Part shown: positions 17,097 to 24,514 of the stretch, piece by piece | Layout of the letters: the number at the start of each line of letters is the position of its first letter | Position numbering within the stretch: the stretch's first letter is position 1 | Origin: CBDDGJ01 sp965199285 | Lineage (GTDB): Bacteria > Pseudomonadota > Alphaproteobacteria > RS24 | DNA: 64,000 nucleotides | Direction of reading: 5' to 3' | NCBI GenBank assembly: GCA_965199285.1 | Contig: OZ240687.1 | Location: 310,001 to 374,000, forward strand | Program-made: the position numbers and the translations under genes | The notes under the pieces: model-generated | The model's input: only the letters and a program-made list of their open reading frames with translations | What the model was told of the DNA's origin: nothing | Database searches by the model: none

Positions 17097-18278
17097 ATGG
17101 ACTTACAATTTAGCGATGAATATGTTGCTTTTCGTGCGCAAGTCAAAGCATTTCTTGACGCGCATAAGCACTATGCCCCCTCTCGTAATGATCGTAGTGT
17201 TGCGAGTGAAAAACGGCTAGCATGGCAGAAAATCCTGCTGGAGCATGGTTATGCCGCCCGCACTTTACCAAAAGAATATGGTGGCTATGGCGCGGACCCT
17301 GATGGGCTTGAAGCACGCATTATTGCGGAAGAATTTGCTCGCGCGGGCGTGCCGGCGGGATTGGCAGGGCAGGGGATTAGCATGTTGGTTCCCACTTTAT
17401 TGGAGTTAGGAACCGAAGCGCAAAAGCAGGAATATATTGCGCCCACTTTGTGCGGCGAAATGATTTGGTGTCAGGGTTATTCTGAACCAGGGGCAGGGTC
17501 TGACCTTGCAAGTTTGCGCACCTCTGCGGTGGTGGATGGTGATGAATTTGTGATTAATGGCCAGAAGATTTGGACAAGCACAGCGCAATTTGCGCAAATG
17601 ATGTTTTGTCTGGTACGCACCGAGCCAGATGCGCCTAAGCATCAAGGGATTAGCTATTTGCTTATCCCGATGGATACGGCGGGGATTGAAATTCGCCCCT
17701 TAATGACCATGACCGGGCGGGCGGAATTTAATGAAGTCTTTTTCACCGATGTTCGGATTCCTGTCACCTCGATTGTCGGTAAGCGCGGTGAAGGCTGGCA
17801 GGTTGCCAATGCAACGCTTACCCATGAACGTGGCATGTTGGGTGACCCCGATGCGGGGCTTGCTCGTTTTAACGCTATTGTTGAGTTGATGCAGGAAGAA
17901 ACGCTAGATGGCACAAAGCTTATTGACCATCCGCTTTATCGTGACCGACTGGTTGATTTGCAAGCGCAAGTCTATGCGATGAAATTTAACGGTATGCGTT
18001 TGACAACTGGCAGTGCTGGTGCAATGGCAAAATTAATTGTCAAACTACAAGGATGCGAGCTAAACCATCAACTGGCAAATCTGGCGATTGATGTGATGGG
18101 GGAATATGGTTTGCTATATGAGGATAGTCCGCATATTCGTGATCATGGGATATGGCAGGCTTATTCCATGTTTGACCTTGGTCTGATTATTGGCGGCGGC
18201 ACCGCACAGGTGCAGAAAAATATTATTAGCGAGCGCGGTTTGGGGATGCCCCGCGAGCCAAAGCCAGCCCAGACATAA
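17097..18278 (+). CDS. Acyl-CoA dehydrogenase, large subunit of a probable heteromeric pair
   Basis: A 393-residue FAD acyl-CoA dehydrogenase. The start is the ATG at 17097 with ribosome-binding site aagggagagg. GYSEPGAGSDLASLRT and the FAD/substrate strands are typical. At the place of the catalytic Glu of medium-chain enzymes (EGTAQIQR) it has GGTAQVQK, so that base is missing. A THERG segment in the helix that carries the base of isovaleryl-CoA dehydrogenase may supply it instead (inference). It is followed 13 bp later by a shorter dehydrogenase gene. Such pairs form alpha2beta2 enzymes, as in pimeloyl-CoA (PimCD) or steroid side-chain (ChsE) oxidation. Confidence 0.88.
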   Translation: MDLQFSDEYVAFRAQVKAFLDAHKHYAPSRNDRSVASEKRLAWQKILLEHGYAARTLPKEYGGYGADPDGLEARIIAEEFARAGVPAGLAGQGISMLVPTLLELGTEAQKQEYIAPTLCGEMIWCQGYSEPGAGSDLASLRTSAVVDGDEFVINGQKIWTSTAQFAQMMFCLVRTEPDAPKHQGISYLLIPMDTAGIEIRPLMTMTGRAEFNEVFFTDVRIPVTSIVGKRGEGWQVANATLTHERGMLGDPDAGLARFNAIVELMQEETLDGTKLIDHPLYRDRLVDLQAQVYAMKFNGMRLTTGSAGAMAKLIVKLQGCELNHQLANLAIDVMGEYGLLYEDSPHIRDHGIWQAYSMFDLGLIIGGGTAQVQKNIISERGLGMPREPKPAQT

Positions 18279-18291
18279 GAGGGGTAGGGAT

Positions 18292-19356
18292 ATGCGATTT
18301 GGATTATCAGAGGATCAGCAATTATTGCAGGAAACAAGCCGCCGCTTTTTGGAAGACCATGTGAGCGTTGATGCCATTCGGGATTTTGCCACTGGTGATG
18401 ATAAGGCGATTGGCGCAATCGTCAATCAAGGGCTGGCTGAATTGGGGATGACTCTCGTGCTTGTGCCGGAAGCGCATGGCGGTTTGGGGATGAATCTGCT
18501 CGAAGCAGCCCTCATCCAACAAATGTTGGGGCGCACTGCCGCACCGGCAAATTTCATGGCACCCTATGCGATGGCAAGCATCGCTCTACAAGCAGCAAGT
18601 GCAGACCAGCAGGCGCAATATTATGGCGGCATTGCGGATGGCACAATCCGCTTCGGGATGGGTGTTTCAGAGGCCGTTGCAACCCAAAGCCAAACCCCGC
18701 TTGCGATTGAAAATAACAAAGCCAATGGCACGGCGCGTTTTGTGCTGGACGCGGAAGGCGCAACGCATTTTATCATTGCCAATAAAAGCGCGACGGCAAT
18801 CATTAAGGCGGATGCGAAGGGCGTGGATTGTGAAGCGCTAACCACCATCGACAAAACTCGCGATTTTGCGATGCTGCATTTTACCGATGCTGATTGCGAG
18901 ATGATAGAGTGTGATATTGAGCGGGTGATTGCAGCAGGGCGGATTTTGCTGGCGGCGGATAGTTTGGGCGTGTGTGATATGATGCTGGAAAAAGCAGTCG
19001 CTTACGCAAAAGAGCGCGAGCAATTTAATCGGGTGATTGCCTCTTTTCAGGCGGTGAAGCATTTATGCGCTGAAATGGCGGCGGAGATTGAACCATGTCG
19101 GTCACTTTTATGGTATGCAGCCTATGCGTTTGATGAAGTGCCAGAGGAAAGCGCGCTGATGTCGCGGCTGGTGAAAGCAAAACTGTCTGATGTCGGGCGG
19201 TTTGTTGCGCGCACCGCGACAGAAGTGCATGGCGGCATGGGCTTTACCGATTTATTGGGCTTGCATTATTGGTATAAGCGGGCAGGGGTGAACCGCACTT
19301 TGCTTGGCGCGCCAGAATTGGTGCGCGCCGAAGCCGCCAAGATTCAATGGGGTTAA
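18292..19356 (+). CDS. Acyl-CoA dehydrogenase, small subunit of the pair
   Basis: A 354-residue acyl-CoA dehydrogenase homologue starting at the ATG at 18292 (ribosome-binding site agaggggtaggg). The N-terminal helical domain starts RFGLSEDQQLLQETSRRFLE and the C-terminal FAD domain has VAYAKEREQFNRVIASFQAVKH broken by the usual helices, ending in EVHGGMGFTDLLGLHYWYKR. The middle beta domain is reduced, as in the PimD-like partner subunits. It most likely forms one FAD site shared with the preceding gene product. The substrate is unknown; branched or dicarboxylic acyl-CoA is plausible. Its stop codon lies inside a G-rich tandem repeat. Confidence 0.85.
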   Translation: MRFGLSEDQQLLQETSRRFLEDHVSVDAIRDFATGDDKAIGAIVNQGLAELGMTLVLVPEAHGGLGMNLLEAALIQQMLGRTAAPANFMAPYAMASIALQAASADQQAQYYGGIADGTIRFGMGVSEAVATQSQTPLAIENNKANGTARFVLDAEGATHFIIANKSATAIIKADAKGVDCEALTTIDKTRDFAMLHFTDADCEMIECDIERVIAAGRILLAADSLGVCDMMLEKAVAYAKEREQFNRVIASFQAVKHLCAEMAAEIEPCRSLLWYAAYAFDEVPEESALMSRLVKAKLSDVGRFVARTATEVHGGMGFTDLLGLHYWYKRAGVNRTLLGAPELVRAEAAKIQWG

Positions 19357-19385
19357 TGGGGGGGTTAATGGGGGGTAATTGGGGG
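19349..19385 (+). repeat. G-rich tandem repeat with G-quadruplex pattern
   Basis: Four G-runs of 4, 7, 6 and 5 bases (19349-19352, 19358-19364, 19370-19375, 19381-19385) are separated by three 5-base loops (ttaat, ttaat, taatt). This meets the usual G-quadruplex rule with tetrads of at least four on the coding strand, hence also in the mRNA. The stop codon of the acyl-CoA dehydrogenase (19354-19356) is in the first loop. It probably arose as a 12-bp tandem duplication. Confidence 0.85.
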
Positions 19386-19393
19386 ATTAATAA

Positions 19394-19426
19394 AAAAGCG
19401 CGCTGTTAAAACAACAACGCGCTTTT
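19394..19426. terminator. Bidirectional intrinsic terminator
   Basis: aaaagcgcg (19394-19402) pairs exactly with cgcgctttt (19418-19426), and tgtt/aaca extend the stem inside. There are A-runs on one side and T-runs on the other, so it can stop transcription of both the acyl-CoA dehydrogenase operon (plus) and the convergent thiolase gene (minus). Confidence 0.85.
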
Positions 19427-19444
19427 GTCATTCTTAAGTGATGT

Positions 19445-20683
19445 TTATACCCGCTCGATAATCACCGCTGGTGCCATGCCGCCTGCCGCGCACATGGTGA
19501 TAAGACCAAATTGCTTATCTTGCCGTTCAAGCTCATCAAGGCATGTGCCAACCAAAAGCGAACCTGTCGCCCCGATGGGATGACCCAAAGCCATTGCGCC
19601 GCCATTGACATTAATCTTCTCGCGGTCAATATCCAAATCGCGGATAAATTTTTCGGTGACAACCGCAAAGGCTTCATTGACTTCAAACACATCAATGTCT
19701 TCGAGTTTTAGCCCTGCTTTTTGCAGCACTTTTTTCGCCGCTGGAACCGGCGCGTTGAGCATAAGTTCAGGGCTATCTCCCATATTTGCCATTGCGACAA
19801 TCCGCGCACGCGGTTTCATACCATTGGCTTTGGCATAGGTTTCAGATGCCAGCAGCAATGCGCCTGCGCCATCCACCACACCGGAAGAATTGCCTGCATG
19901 ATGGACATGGTTAATCTCCAAATCAGGATAGGCTTTCAGAACCAATGAGCGGAAAGTCGTTCCCTCTTCATCGAGCGGATAATCCGCCAGCTTACTGAAA
20001 GAGGCTTCGAGATTGCGCAAATCCTCACGGCTTGTTTGCGGGCGCGGAAACTCTTCCTTATCGAGCGCCAACGTGCCATCATCATGATAGACAGGCACAA
20101 GCGATTTATCAAAACGGCCTTCATCAATCGCCACTTTCGCGCGTTGTTGGCTGACATAAGCCAAATCATCCAGCGCCTCACGCGGAATCTCTTCGAGCGT
20201 CGCAATCACATCCGCGCACACGCCTTGATGCGGTTGCGGGTGCATTTCACGCAAATTCATATTGCCATTATCCATAAACGGGCTCGCGCCTTGCGCTTGG
20301 AACGCGCCATAAAGCGACATCATTTCCGCGCCGCCAGCAATGGTTAAATCTTCCATGCCCGACATAATATTAGCAGCCGCAATATTGACCGACGTAATGC
20401 CAGAGCCGCAAAAACGGTCTAGCGTCATCGCGCTTGCTTTTATGTCATAGCCAGCGTCAAGCGCTGACATTCTGCCCATATCGCCACCTTGTGTGCCTTT
20501 TTGGTTCGAACACCCCCAGACAATATCATCCACTTCTGACGTGTCGAAATCATTGCGCTCATGCAAGGCTTTCAAAACTTGTGAGCCTAAGCGTTGCGGG
20601 TGAATCTCGGTCAATGCGCCTTTTCCGGGTTTGCCAATCCCGCGCGGGGTGCGGCAAGCATCAATAATCCATGCGTCTGTCAT
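19445..20683 (-). CDS. Acetyl-CoA C-acyltransferase (thiolase)
   Basis: A 412-residue thiolase. The nucleophile Cys92 lies in DRFCGSG, the VNEAFA and GHPIGATG motifs supply Asn and His, and Cys398 in MCAAGG is the second catalytic cysteine. Length and the N-terminal DACRTPRGIGKPGKGALTEI suggest the degradative 3-ketoacyl-CoA thiolase branch (FadA/acetyl-CoA C-acetyltransferase), but chain-length preference cannot be read from sequence. The ribosome-binding site is agaggagag. It is convergent with the acyl-CoA dehydrogenase pair and shares the terminator between them. Confidence 0.93.
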   Translation of the reverse strand: MTDAWIIDACRTPRGIGKPGKGALTEIHPQRLGSQVLKALHERNDFDTSEVDDIVWGCSNQKGTQGGDMGRMSALDAGYDIKASAMTLDRFCGSGITSVNIAAANIMSGMEDLTIAGGAEMMSLYGAFQAQGASPFMDNGNMNLREMHPQPHQGVCADVIATLEEIPREALDDLAYVSQQRAKVAIDEGRFDKSLVPVYHDDGTLALDKEEFPRPQTSREDLRNLEASFSKLADYPLDEEGTTFRSLVLKAYPDLEINHVHHAGNSSGVVDGAGALLLASETYAKANGMKPRARIVAMANMGDSPELMLNAPVPAAKKVLQKAGLKLEDIDVFEVNEAFAVVTEKFIRDLDIDREKINVNGGAMALGHPIGATGSLLVGTCLDELERQDKQFGLITMCAAGGMAPAVIIERV

Positions 20684-20757
20684 TTTCTCTCTCCTCTTTT
20701 AGATGCGGGTAAAATATGCAAACTTAACCCAAAGCGCAATGTTTTTCTTTGTTTTTC

Positions 20758-21279
20758 TTAGTCCAGTGTAGCTGATTTATCGTAGCAGTGTTTCTCATTG
20801 AGAGCAGGAATCAACAGTAGATGACAATTCAAAAATTTATCTACTTTCGATTTATCACTCTGTGATAGCGCAGAAAATCTTTGCGTATCTTCTGTGCCAA
20901 CTTTTATAATAAAGGTTTTTGCTTCCATAGCATTTTTGAAAATTTTCGTCGCTAGAGATACGTCTGTATTCGCAACAAATTTATAATCATGAACAGCCAT
21001 ATTTTCAGAAAATGGTTCACCTTTATCGAACCTAAATTGAACTTTTAGATTATCGTCGATCTCCCACATTCCGTCTGGGAGTATAAAAAAAGTAAAGTTT
21101 GAGGTATTGCACCGAGCCGCAAAACCTCCTTTTTCTGTGTCATCTGAAATCATCAATGTATACGAAACTTCATCGCTAAAATGATCAACACTTTCTTCAA
21201 GCACAACAGTTGTTGCATGACTGGAAGTAGACATAAGAAATACAATAATAGAGAAAACAACTTGATAAATTTTTTTCAT
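20758..21279 (-). CDS. Secreted hypothetical protein, possibly VasI/TagO-like
   Basis: A 173-residue protein with a clear signal peptide (residues 1-22, ending SSHA) and three cysteines in the mature part. I do not recognise a firm family. The arrangement of an early Cys, a VQFRFDKGEP strand, a helix and strand AMEAKTFIIKV, and a final FLNC resembles the VasI/TagO-like periplasmic domain linked to type VI secretion, but no such system is nearby. The gene is visibly AT-richer than its neighbours. Its last codons (KSATLD, stop) resemble the glmS C-terminus (KSVTVE, stop) at the DNA level, 16 of 21 bases, which may mark an old recombination junction. Confidence 0.65.
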   Translation of the reverse strand: MKKIYQVVFSIIVFLMSTSSHATTVVLEESVDHFSDEVSYTLMISDDTEKGGFAARCNTSNFTFFILPDGMWEIDDNLKVQFRFDKGEPFSENMAVHDYKFVANTDVSLATKIFKNAMEAKTFIIKVGTEDTQRFSALSQSDKSKVDKFLNCHLLLIPALNEKHCYDKSATLD

Positions 21280-21331
21280 AATTTTTTCTATCAGTAATCT
21301 TTTGTTTCTTCAAGATGAAATTAATTAAGCT

Positions 21332-21370
21332 TCACTCCACCGCCATTGATCTTGCAAGGTTGCGGGTATT
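21332..21370 (-). pseudogene. Detached second copy of the glmS 3' end
   Basis: Read on the minus strand, this segment encodes NTRNLARSMAVE followed by a stop. The true glmS ends QPRNLAKSVTVE. Eight of 12 residues are identical and three more are conservative, and 13 bases (21354-21366) are identical to 21645-21657. It lies 291 bp beyond the real glmS terminus with an orphan gene in between. The coding-type substitutions suggest it came from a functional but different glmS allele, as left by integration at the glmS 3' end. The rest of that gene is missing. Confidence 0.7.
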
Positions 21371-21584
21371 ATTCATCCCCGTCCAGAATGTTTCCATCTT
21401 CGCCACCATCACCATCTTCGTCGATTCTATTCTCTACATTTCGAGAAGAACCCTCATATAGATTCACGGCAATAAGTGTTGTTATAGCAAGGGTGGGCAT
21501 TGTATAAACCATTGCTTCGGTTAAAAATGCTATTAGGTATGTTGGGATAGCAATAATAAGAATTTTTTTTATTAGTTTACTCAT
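21369..21584 (-). CDS. Small membrane protein with acidic tail, hypothetical
   Basis: A 71-residue protein with a lysine-containing start, one or two hydrophobic helices (about 6-22 and 27-43) and a highly acidic C-terminal tail rich in Asp, Glu and Gly (about 53-71). A ribosome-binding site (aaagga) precedes the ATG. No family is recognised. It lies exactly between the real glmS 3' end and a second diverged glmS terminus, and its stop codon overlaps the start of that second copy. It is therefore likely cargo of an inserted segment. It may be cotranscribed with glmS. Confidence 0.6.
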   Translation of the reverse strand: MSKLIKKILIIAIPTYLIAFLTEAMVYTMPTLAITTLIAVNLYEGSSRNVENRIDEDGDGGEDGNILDGDE

Positions 21585-21622
21585 GAGGTATCCTTTATAT
21601 TTAATTTACTGAATATTTTATC

Positions 21623-23449
21623 CTACTCCACCGTAACTGATTTGGCAAGGTTGCGGGGTTGGTCGACATCCGTACCTTTCGCGCAAGCGGCGTGATAGGC
21701 AAGTAATTGTAGCGGGATGAGATAGAGCAGGGGGCTTACAAAATCATCACAATCCGGAAGCTCGATAGTCGCAGCGCAGTCGGTGCCGGCTTGGGCGATG
21801 CCGGTGCGGGTGGAAAGCAAAATCACCTTGCCTTTGCGGGCAATCACTTCATGCATGCCGGAAATGGTTTTGACAAACACATCATCTTGCGGGGCGATGA
21901 CAATGATGGGCAATTCATCATCGACCAATGCGATGGAGCCATGTTTTAATTCGCCCGCCGCAAAGCCTTCCGCATGAATATAAGATAATTCTTTGAGTTT
22001 AAGCGCGCCTTCTAATGCAAGCGGGAAAGAGGTTTTGCGACCAATAAAGAGCGCGCTATTATAATGAATAAAGCCCGCCGCGATTTCCTGAATATGCGCT
22101 TCGCTATGTTTTAGAATATCATGCACAATAAGCGGGGTTTGCGAAAGCGCGGCAACCAGCTTTTGCTCTTCCCCCTCCGCAAAGCGGTTTTTCACCCGCG
22201 CCATATGAAGAGCAAAACACGCAAGCGCCGCAAGTTGGGCTAATAATGCTTTGGTCGAGGCAACACCAATTTCCACGCCTGCATAGGTGGGCAATAAAAT
22301 ATCCGCCTCCCGCGCTAGCGAGCTATCGGGCACATTCACTACGCCCATTGTTAAAATGCCATGTTCTTTGCAATGCCGCATTGCCGCCAAAGTATCTGCT
22401 GTTTCGCCCGATTGCGAAATAAACACCGCAAGGCAGTTTTTCTCCACCGGTGCATGGCGATACCGAAACTCGGATGCCAAATCAATATTTGCCGGAATTT
22501 GGGCATATTGTTCGAGCCAGTTTTGCCCCACCATGCCTGCAAAATAGGCGGTGCCACAGCCAATAAAAAGAACGCGCTCAATGCCCGATAAATCCGGCAT
22601 ATTATGCGGCATGACCGTCTGCCCGCGCGCGGGGTCAATATATTGATGAAAACTATGGGTGAGAATATCGCCTTGCTCGTGAATTTCCTTCGCCATAAAA
22701 TGCCGATAATTGCCTTTATCGACCAGACCGGCGCTATGGTCGAGCTGGATGATGGGGCGTTCGATATTTATGTTTTGCGCGTCAAAAATATGCGCCTTGT
22801 CGCGGGTGAGAATTGCCCAATCACCATCTTCCAAATAGCTTATTTTTTGGGTGTAAGGGGCAAGCGAGAAACTGTCTGAGCCGAGAAACATTTCACCCTC
22901 GCCATATCCTATTGCCAAAGGGCTGCCACGTCGCGCAATGATGATTTTATCCTCTTCGCCCTTAATTAATATAGCGAGCGCATACGCGCCTTGAAGCGCT
23001 GTAAAACTTTCCTGCGCCGCCGCCTTAATATCATCAAAGCGCCCCAGATTATGGGTAAATAAATGGGCGATGACTTCTGTATCCGTATCGGATGTAAACA
23101 CCGCACCTTCACCTTCCAGCATAGATTTTAAGTCCTGAAAATTTTCAATAATGCCATTATGAACCACCGCCACCTTGTCGGTGATATGCGGGTGCGCATT
23201 ATCCGTATTGGCGGGGCCATGCGTTGCCCAGCGCGTATGCCCTATGCCAATAGTGCCGCTTAACGGTTGCTCTTGTAATAAAGCAGATAGAGCGATGAGC
23301 TTGCCTTGTGCGCGGCGGCGGTCTATCGCGCCATTGGTGAGCGTTGCAATGCCAGCGCTATCATAGCCGCGATATTCCAACCGCTTTAAGCCTTCCAAAA
23401 TCGGAAGCGCGACATCGTTCTGCCCGATCATGCCAATTATGCCACACAT
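21623..23449 (-). CDS. glmS: Glutamine--fructose-6-phosphate aminotransferase (isomerizing)
   Basis: A 608-residue enzyme making glucosamine-6-phosphate, the first step to UDP-GlcNAc for peptidoglycan and lipid A. The start is the second ATG (23449), because the mature enzyme needs Cys directly after Met (MCGIIG) as N-terminal nucleophile; the ribosome-binding site is ggag. The glutaminase domain covers about 1-230, followed by two SIS sugar-isomerase domains, and the end is PRNLAKSVTVE. The 3' end is a well-known integration target. A diverged duplicate of it lies 291 bp downstream. No glmS ribozyme is visible. Confidence 0.97.
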   Translation of the reverse strand: MCGIIGMIGQNDVALPILEGLKRLEYRGYDSAGIATLTNGAIDRRRAQGKLIALSALLQEQPLSGTIGIGHTRWATHGPANTDNAHPHITDKVAVVHNGIIENFQDLKSMLEGEGAVFTSDTDTEVIAHLFTHNLGRFDDIKAAAQESFTALQGAYALAILIKGEEDKIIIARRGSPLAIGYGEGEMFLGSDSFSLAPYTQKISYLEDGDWAILTRDKAHIFDAQNINIERPIIQLDHSAGLVDKGNYRHFMAKEIHEQGDILTHSFHQYIDPARGQTVMPHNMPDLSGIERVLFIGCGTAYFAGMVGQNWLEQYAQIPANIDLASEFRYRHAPVEKNCLAVFISQSGETADTLAAMRHCKEHGILTMGVVNVPDSSLAREADILLPTYAGVEIGVASTKALLAQLAALACFALHMARVKNRFAEGEEQKLVAALSQTPLIVHDILKHSEAHIQEIAAGFIHYNSALFIGRKTSFPLALEGALKLKELSYIHAEGFAAGELKHGSIALVDDELPIIVIAPQDDVFVKTISGMHEVIARKGKVILLSTRTGIAQAGTDCAATIELPDCDDFVSPLLYLIPLQLLAYHAACAKGTDVDQPRNLAKSVTVE

Positions 23450-23562
23450 AGAAATCTCCACTTCCCATAATCTTTATAAAAAGGGCTTTACAAAAACTAA
23501 GGCTGATATGCCAGTCACATTTTTTAGCAGATTGTTTCAATTTATAATCATGCTATAAAGAT

Positions 23563-23907
23563 ATGATGAAAAAAATTAGTTTGATTTTATTGGCGATAAT
23601 TTCCGTCGCGGCAGTGCTGTTTCATGGCGGGTTTTTCGGCGCGGCGATATATTTTATTCTCTGGTTTTTATCGATATTTCTGGTGCTGCCATTTGGGGTT
23701 GTCACCCAAGCCGAGCAAGGCGTGATTGAAAAAGGCACTAGCCATAGCGCGCCAGCAGAAAATCCCATGCCGGTGAAATTGCTTCTCACCACGATTGTGG
23801 CGGCGCTTATATATTTTCTGGTAAACGCCCTGCTTGACACAAATCTAATTGCCGCGCTTACGGATTTGATTTATGACCCTATAATAATGAATGGAAAGGA
23901 CATATAA
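23563..23907 (+). CDS. DUF1467 family inner-membrane protein
   Basis: A 114-residue protein with three predicted membrane helices (about 5-20, 25-45 and 71-91) and the family segment LPFGVVTQAEQG between helices 2 and 3. DUF1467 proteins are small alphaproteobacterial membrane proteins of unknown function. They are typically encoded beside mce and proS, exactly as here. The stop overlaps the start of mce (TAATG), indicating translational coupling. An ATG at 23566 is an equally possible start. Confidence 0.85.
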   Translation: MMKKISLILLAIISVAAVLFHGGFFGAAIYFILWFLSIFLVLPFGVVTQAEQGVIEKGTSHSAPAENPMPVKLLLTTIVAALIYFLVNALLDTNLIAALTDLIYDPIIMNGKDI

Positions 23908-24311
23908 TGATTGGCGAGTTAAACCATGTTGCGATTGCGGTGCCGGATGTGAATGCGGCGGCGGACATATATAAAAACACATTAGGCGCGAAAGTAAGCG
24001 ATGCTTTGCCCTTACCCGAACATGGAGTGACGACAATTTTTGTTGAGCTTCCCAATACCAAAATCGAGCTGATTGAACCTTTGGGGGATGAGTCACCGAT
24101 TGCGGGCTATTTGCAGAAAAACCCAAATGGCGGGATGCATCATGTTTGTTATGAGGTTGAAGATATTCATGCCGCCCGCGACCATATGATTGCACAAGGC
24201 GCAACTATTACCGGCACAGGTGAGCCACGCATTGGCGCGCATGGCAAGCCTGTTATCTTTCTTCACCCGAAAGATTTTTGCGGCACTCTGGTTGAATTAG
24301 AGCAAGTATAG
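23907..24311 (+). CDS. mce: Methylmalonyl-CoA epimerase
   Basis: A 134-residue VOC-fold enzyme that converts (S)- to (R)-methylmalonyl-CoA, feeding the mutase encoded at 12-16 kb. Metal-ligand candidates are His7 in LNHVAIAV, His78/79 in GGMHHVCYEV and Glu130 in GTLVELEQV. Length is normal. It starts within the stop codon of the DUF1467 gene and ends before a strong terminator, so these two genes form a short operon separate from proS. Confidence 0.95.
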   Translation: MIGELNHVAIAVPDVNAAADIYKNTLGAKVSDALPLPEHGVTTIFVELPNTKIELIEPLGDESPIAGYLQKNPNGGMHHVCYEVEDIHAARDHMIAQGATITGTGEPRIGAHGKPVIFLHPKDFCGTLVELEQV

Positions 24312-24345
24312 TTTCGGCTTTATAAGGTCATAAATTTTATAATAT

Positions 24346-24379
24346 CATAAAAGCGGAATCTTTCGATTCCGCTTTTATG
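24346..24379. terminator. Strong intrinsic terminator after mce
   Basis: A perfect 15-bp stem, cataaaagcggaatc (24346-24360) and its complement (24365-24379), closed by a tttc tetraloop. The right arm ends in cttttatg, giving a short U-run. It separates the DUF1467-mce operon from proS. Confidence 0.85.
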
Positions 24380-24514
24380 AACCCCAGACCAAAATAAAGA
24401 TCCTCCCAAACCATATAATGAGCGAGGTCACAGATTCGTATATTAGCGACAGAATTTATCTATGCAAGAAAAATATTGATTTACAAAAAAATCCGAACCT
24501 TTTACAGATAGCTT

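Noticed and set aside
21332..21660. Tn7-like insertion at glmS
   Set aside because: Tn7 inserts downstream of glmS and leaves a 5-bp duplication, not a second set of glmS codons. No transposition genes or terminal repeats are visible, so another integration route is more likely.
23450..23562. glmS ribozyme
   Set aside because: The leader is only about 110 bp and shows no ribozyme core; this element is known from Gram-positive bacteria.
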